Shown: in pieces, positions 60,426 to 64,000 of the stretch
Numbering within the stretch: position 1 is the first letter of the stretch
Layout of the letters: each line of letters begins with the position of its first letter
Assembly: GCA_010645155.1 (NCBI GenBank)
Contig: CM021313.1
Location: 992,249 to 1,056,248, forward strand
Source of the DNA: Tigriopus japonicus
Lineage: Eukaryota > Arthropoda > Copepoda > Harpacticoida > Harpacticidae
Length of the DNA: 64,000 nucleotides
Direction: 5' to 3'
Position numbers and translations under genes: made by a program
The notes under the pieces: generated by a model
What the model was told of the DNA's origin: nothing
Database searches by the model: none
Seen by the model: the letters and a program-made list of their open reading frames with translations, nothing else

Positions 60426-63400
60426 TTATAATGCAAGACTGTTGTCCATATCATCGGCTAATTTTCTGGCTCTTTTGGCGTAATGAAGTGGCATGGTCGA
60501 GTTGTACGCCCATCCAACTTTAGCAGAAATGTCATTGGGATTGAATCTAGAGTTTCTGAGCAAAACACTACTACTCACACGCCCTGTATGGAGTCCGTAA
60601 TGTGAAGGGTCTAGCTTCATTTTTGCTAAAATTTCTTTTTGACAATTTCGACAGCTTTGATAGGACGCTGGTGACTCGCTCCGGACAATCATATTAGATC
60701 CGCTCCCTGTTATCGCGGGAAGAACATACCCGTCATATACTTTTTGGAAGATGAAAGTGAGCAAACTGAAATAGCGTTTTGTAAGCGCCACCGGACAGAG
60801 CTGCGATTCTCTGGAGTTTATGAACACGATATGACCCTTCCCTTCTTGATCGTTTTTGCGCGTGGGGAATAGAATCTTCATTTCTGCGACCGAGAATTGG
60901 AAGTGATGTACCTTCAATTTCCGGAGATCCCCCCAGCGGGAGGTGGTATGAAGGAGGATTAGTTCGGTCCAAGCTGTCCGAAACTCACGGACAGTCCCCA
61001 TGGTAAGGGACGGTCCCACACAAGTCGTCAAGAATTCCCGGTATTGACTTTTGAACAGATACTTCCTTTGAATGAGGTTGCGTCCATAGCGTTTCCTGAT
61101 GCCTGTGAGTAAGAGTTTTAGATCTGGTGATCAACAGGGGGAAGGAAACCCATGTTGCATGTGAAATGCCGTTATAGCCGCGGAAGCTGTTTGAACCGAT
61201 GCCACGGAAAACGATTTTTCGGACAGTTCAGCAAGAAAATAGAGCACTGTAGATGAATGCGCTGGTAAAGCTCCGACAGAATGTTTATGACACCAAATGC
61301 CAAATCGTTTGAATGCGTAGTTGTAGCTTTTCCAAGTACTTGAACACTTTGAAGCCTTTTTCAAGTCAAAAACTGCTTGCGTTAGGTCTGGTCTTTTTAG
61401 GTAAATATTGTCGTTTGGGAACGTATTTGAACATGCAGCGCGTAAATGTGGGTTAGATGGCAAAATTTGATGCGAAGAATGGAGCCGATCTGTCCCGGAA
61501 TTTGAAAGTAGGTTTTCGTGGGTTGTTTCCCGCCTACCTGAAACACAAGTTACAACCTCTTAACACACAATGACTGGTGTTTTCGTGACAAGAATGGAAA
61601 AGAGGTGGAACCATCGTATTCCGGTAGCATCATTTGAAAAGTTGGTTGTCCAGAAAAAATGTCGTTTATCATATGCTGTCCTTTTTCCAAACACGGAAAA
61701 ACGAAACAAACTGACTTGAAAAGTCTTTTTAAATGAATGCCGTCTTGAGCAAACAGTATCCAGCAGTGGAGCGATGTCCATTGTGGGGCAAACAAAACGC
61801 CTTTTGACTGACAAGCAACAATGTGCCTAAGCGTGGCTCCAAGCAAACGGGTTGGTGGGCAAGTCCAGGAAAACCCTAACACTGACCAGTCAAGGGTAAA
61901 AGCATTTCTAGCTGAGCAAGATGGCGAATATATGATGGAGGCGAACTTTGCACATTTTGCGTTTTCCTCTGACGCAAACAGATCGAATGTGAAAGTGGGG
62001 TAAAGCGAAGATAATTTCGCGAATTCTTGTTTTGTAGGTCACCAGGATTCTATGTCAAAGGCCCTTGACCATTCATCTGCAATTTGCATTCGAGGGTCCG
62101 ATCGTCTTTTCTATACGACCTTCAAACGAATATTTTGTTTCTTACAAACTTTATAGATGTCAATAGCCATTTTTTGTAGTGAGGACTTACTAGATGTGCT
62201 GACTTGTACCTATTCTAGCTAAAGGCTGGTCTACACGTGAAACAAAACGGCAAATATTTGTTTAAATCCAAGACAAAATTTGCTTCATGGCAAATATTAT
62301 TTTCTGTTTGTCAAATATTTCTGACTTTGAACATGTTGAAAAATTATTTGTCCTTAGGCTAACTTTTTCTGGTCGACAATCGAAATACACATCGATGCGT
62401 GCAGGGTGTCCAATCACGAAATGATTATTGTTAAGTAAAAAGTTTCAAATTAATGGATTGAAGGACAAAACAATAATCCTCTAACTTTTGACATCAAGAT
62501 AACCCAAATTAAACGTCATTTGTGACAGATTGCAAGGATCCACGGAAATGGACGGTATCAAAAGTCATCGATAATCAGTTGGTAGTGTTTTGGACTAGTC
62601 ACGTCTCAAATGCGTCAACTGACAGGTTCGGAGGAGTTTACAAGGTAGCAACGTTGCCAAGTGGCAGTTATGACTGCCAATGTTCACCAAAACCCAACTC
62701 CAAATGCCAGTGGAGAGTAGAGGTCTTAAAATGGTTTGGGGGGACAAGAAAAGGACTAAAAATGATTGTAGATATTGGCAATGTCCATAGTGTCGCGTTA
62801 TGCGTAAGACTTTCCATCCAAATTAATTGACACTGAAGGAAAGAAAAAGTCTTGGGCAGAAAGCAAGATTGAAAAAAATGTCGTTGAAAAGTGACAATAT
62901 GTGGCAGTATACAATTCACTTTCTAAATTACGGGACTCTGCTAAAGGTGACTGGTTTTCAAACAGTATTTGGCAGTGCCAGTTTGAAACAATTTGAAAAA
63001 ATGAGCAACACTCTGGCCAAGGGGAAAAATATCTGACGAACTGCACGTTCACGTGTAGAAGCAACAAAAAGGAAACATTTGGCAAACACCAAACATTTTC
63101 GGAATATTTGACAAATAATCTAGTCAAAATGTTTCAGCCTTAATGGATGGTAGTACCTTTGGATAATAAATGTCTAAGTATTCTAACCTATTGGAAATAG
63201 GAATGAACTTACAACGTGTTTGTGGTTTGGTAGTCTCTACTCGACTGACTCGCCGGAAGAGGAAGCTTTTATTGATCGTAAGGCATAGATAGGTTGGGTG
63301 AATAAGATAACCTAGCTAACCATAGATGTAGAATCGACCTCCTCCGTATTCCTCCGATAGCTTCACAGACATCAAGGTTGCGACACTAGAACCCTTTTGC

Positions 63401-63774
63401 ATTATGTAGGTGACCGCAACATTGTCTGTAAAATGCACTACGGATTGTTCCCTTATTGTATGATCGAACTGAGTGAAAAAGGCAAGGAGGGCTAAAAGTT
63501 CTCTGTGCGTGGAGCTTAGGTGTTTTTCTGATGTTGTGAATGCTTTCCTGATTAATTTGCTCCCGCAATCTCCGGCATGATGTTTGTGTGATAATCCAGG
63601 CGAGCAAGTTAGGTTTTCAACGGCATATCCCATGTCTCCAGCGTCTGAAGCCACGAAATTGACATTGGAATAGTGATGTGACTTGGGCAAGTAATGAGTC
63701 ATCACAGACACCCCAAGCACAAGTTGTTGACAAGCATTACTTGGGCAATACACCAATACACTTGGCAAGCTCAA
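60426..63774 (-). mobile_element. Decayed tyrosine-recombinase (DIRS/Ngaro-like) retroelement
   Basis: Read on the minus strand, three parts are in order. RNase H: 63774-63316, with SDAGDMGY, STHRELLALL and HFTDNVAVTYI giving the D-E-D set. RNase H C-terminal/linker region: about 62130-61550, with ADEWSRAFD, FDLFASEENAKC and GVLFAPQWTSLHCW. Tyrosine recombinase: core-binding domain 61463-61131, then the catalytic domain with the R of TTSRWGDL, HTGR and a terminal HY. Lesions include an in-frame TGA at 61131-61133, a stop near 62046 and frame changes. The reverse transcriptase is not seen upstream. RNase H plus tyrosine recombinase points to DIRS-order retroelements rather than Cryptons. Confidence 0.75.
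62218..63145. mobile_element. Probable DNA element inserted into the retroelement
   Basis: Coding similarity of the retroelement stops at about 62130 and resumes near 63316. The left part of the insert has AAAGGCTGGTCTACACGTGAAAC and the right part has, read inward, TTAAGGCTGAAACATTTTG. TTCACGTGTAGAAGC lies further in, near 63050. AAATATTTG tracts occur near both ends. The termini are only approximate and no transposase is recognised. Confidence 0.4.
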
Positions 63775-64000
63775 GGAACATCGGAAGATGCAGTTGCCGG
63801 CAGTTGCTCTTAGAAGATTTCAGATACTTGCAGTGTGACTTAGAAGAAAAGAATGTCAAGTTGCATTTTCAATGATCTTTTGACCTTAATAATTTAGCAA
63901 TAAACAGTGGAAGTGAAACAAAAAATATTTTGATTTGGATAGCATTTGCAAAACCATGTTTTTTCTTTAGTTTCCGTTCTAAGCCACACATGAATACACT
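63775..64000. other. Window end, no feature recognised
   Basis: AT-rich. The expected reverse transcriptase of the retroelement is not visible here. Confidence 0.4.

Noticed and set aside
62522..62830. 102-codon plus-strand open frame inside the retroelement interruption
   Set aside because: Contains some Cys/Trp-rich sequence but no family I recognise, and no ATG or splice support; not called as a gene.

Overview
This is a eukaryotic nuclear genome window. It has multi-exon genes with GT-AG introns that are often only about 60-80 bp, canonical AATAAA signals, and animal-specific genes: vasa, class IA PI3K p110, TBC1D7, PAGR1, a dynein intermediate chain and erlin. The gene set and compact introns suggest an invertebrate, most likely an arthropod and possibly a copepod crustacean. 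The species cannot be fixed from the sequence alone.

Layout. 0.3-4.3 kb: 5' part of an SLC22-type organic ion transporter (minus strand), running off the left edge. 4.3-13.3 kb: gene-poor DNA with several inverted-repeat (foldback or MITE-like) elements and one old copy of a hAT-like MITE family. 13.3-44.5 kb: gene-dense core. It holds a serine beta-lactamase-fold protein (+), a MORN-repeat/WSCD-type sulfotransferase (-), vasa (-), an ARAP-like RhoGAP (+), erlin (-), an ePHD plus VEFS-box protein (+), DNAI3/WDR63 (-), PAGR1 (+), TBC1D7 (+), a small ankyrin protein ending in a CaaX-like box (-) and PSMD2/Rpn1 (+). 45.6-46.4 kb: an intact non-autonomous hAT-like element with a perfect 8-bp target duplication. 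47.1-51.8 kb: PI3K p110 (+). 52.1-64.0 kb: a mobile-element graveyard. It contains an orphan MTR4 helicase fragment, a LINE-like fragment, a hAT element nested in another hAT-like element (with a broken transposase), a large foldback element, a third hAT-MITE copy, and a decayed tyrosine-recombinase (DIRS/Ngaro-like) retroelement that is itself interrupted by another insert.

Many neighbours are convergent with very short 3' spacing: beta-lactamase/sulfotransferase, ARAP/erlin, ePHD-VEFS/DNAI3 and TBC1D7/ankyrin. PAGR1 and TBC1D7 are head-to-tail with 105 bp between stop and start. p110 and TBC1D7 (TSC complex) both belong to PI3K-TSC-mTOR signalling, but nothing shows their proximity is functional. 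The most unusual coding observation is the ePHD zinc finger joined in one reading frame to a SU(Z)12-type VEFS box at 31.3-33.6 kb.
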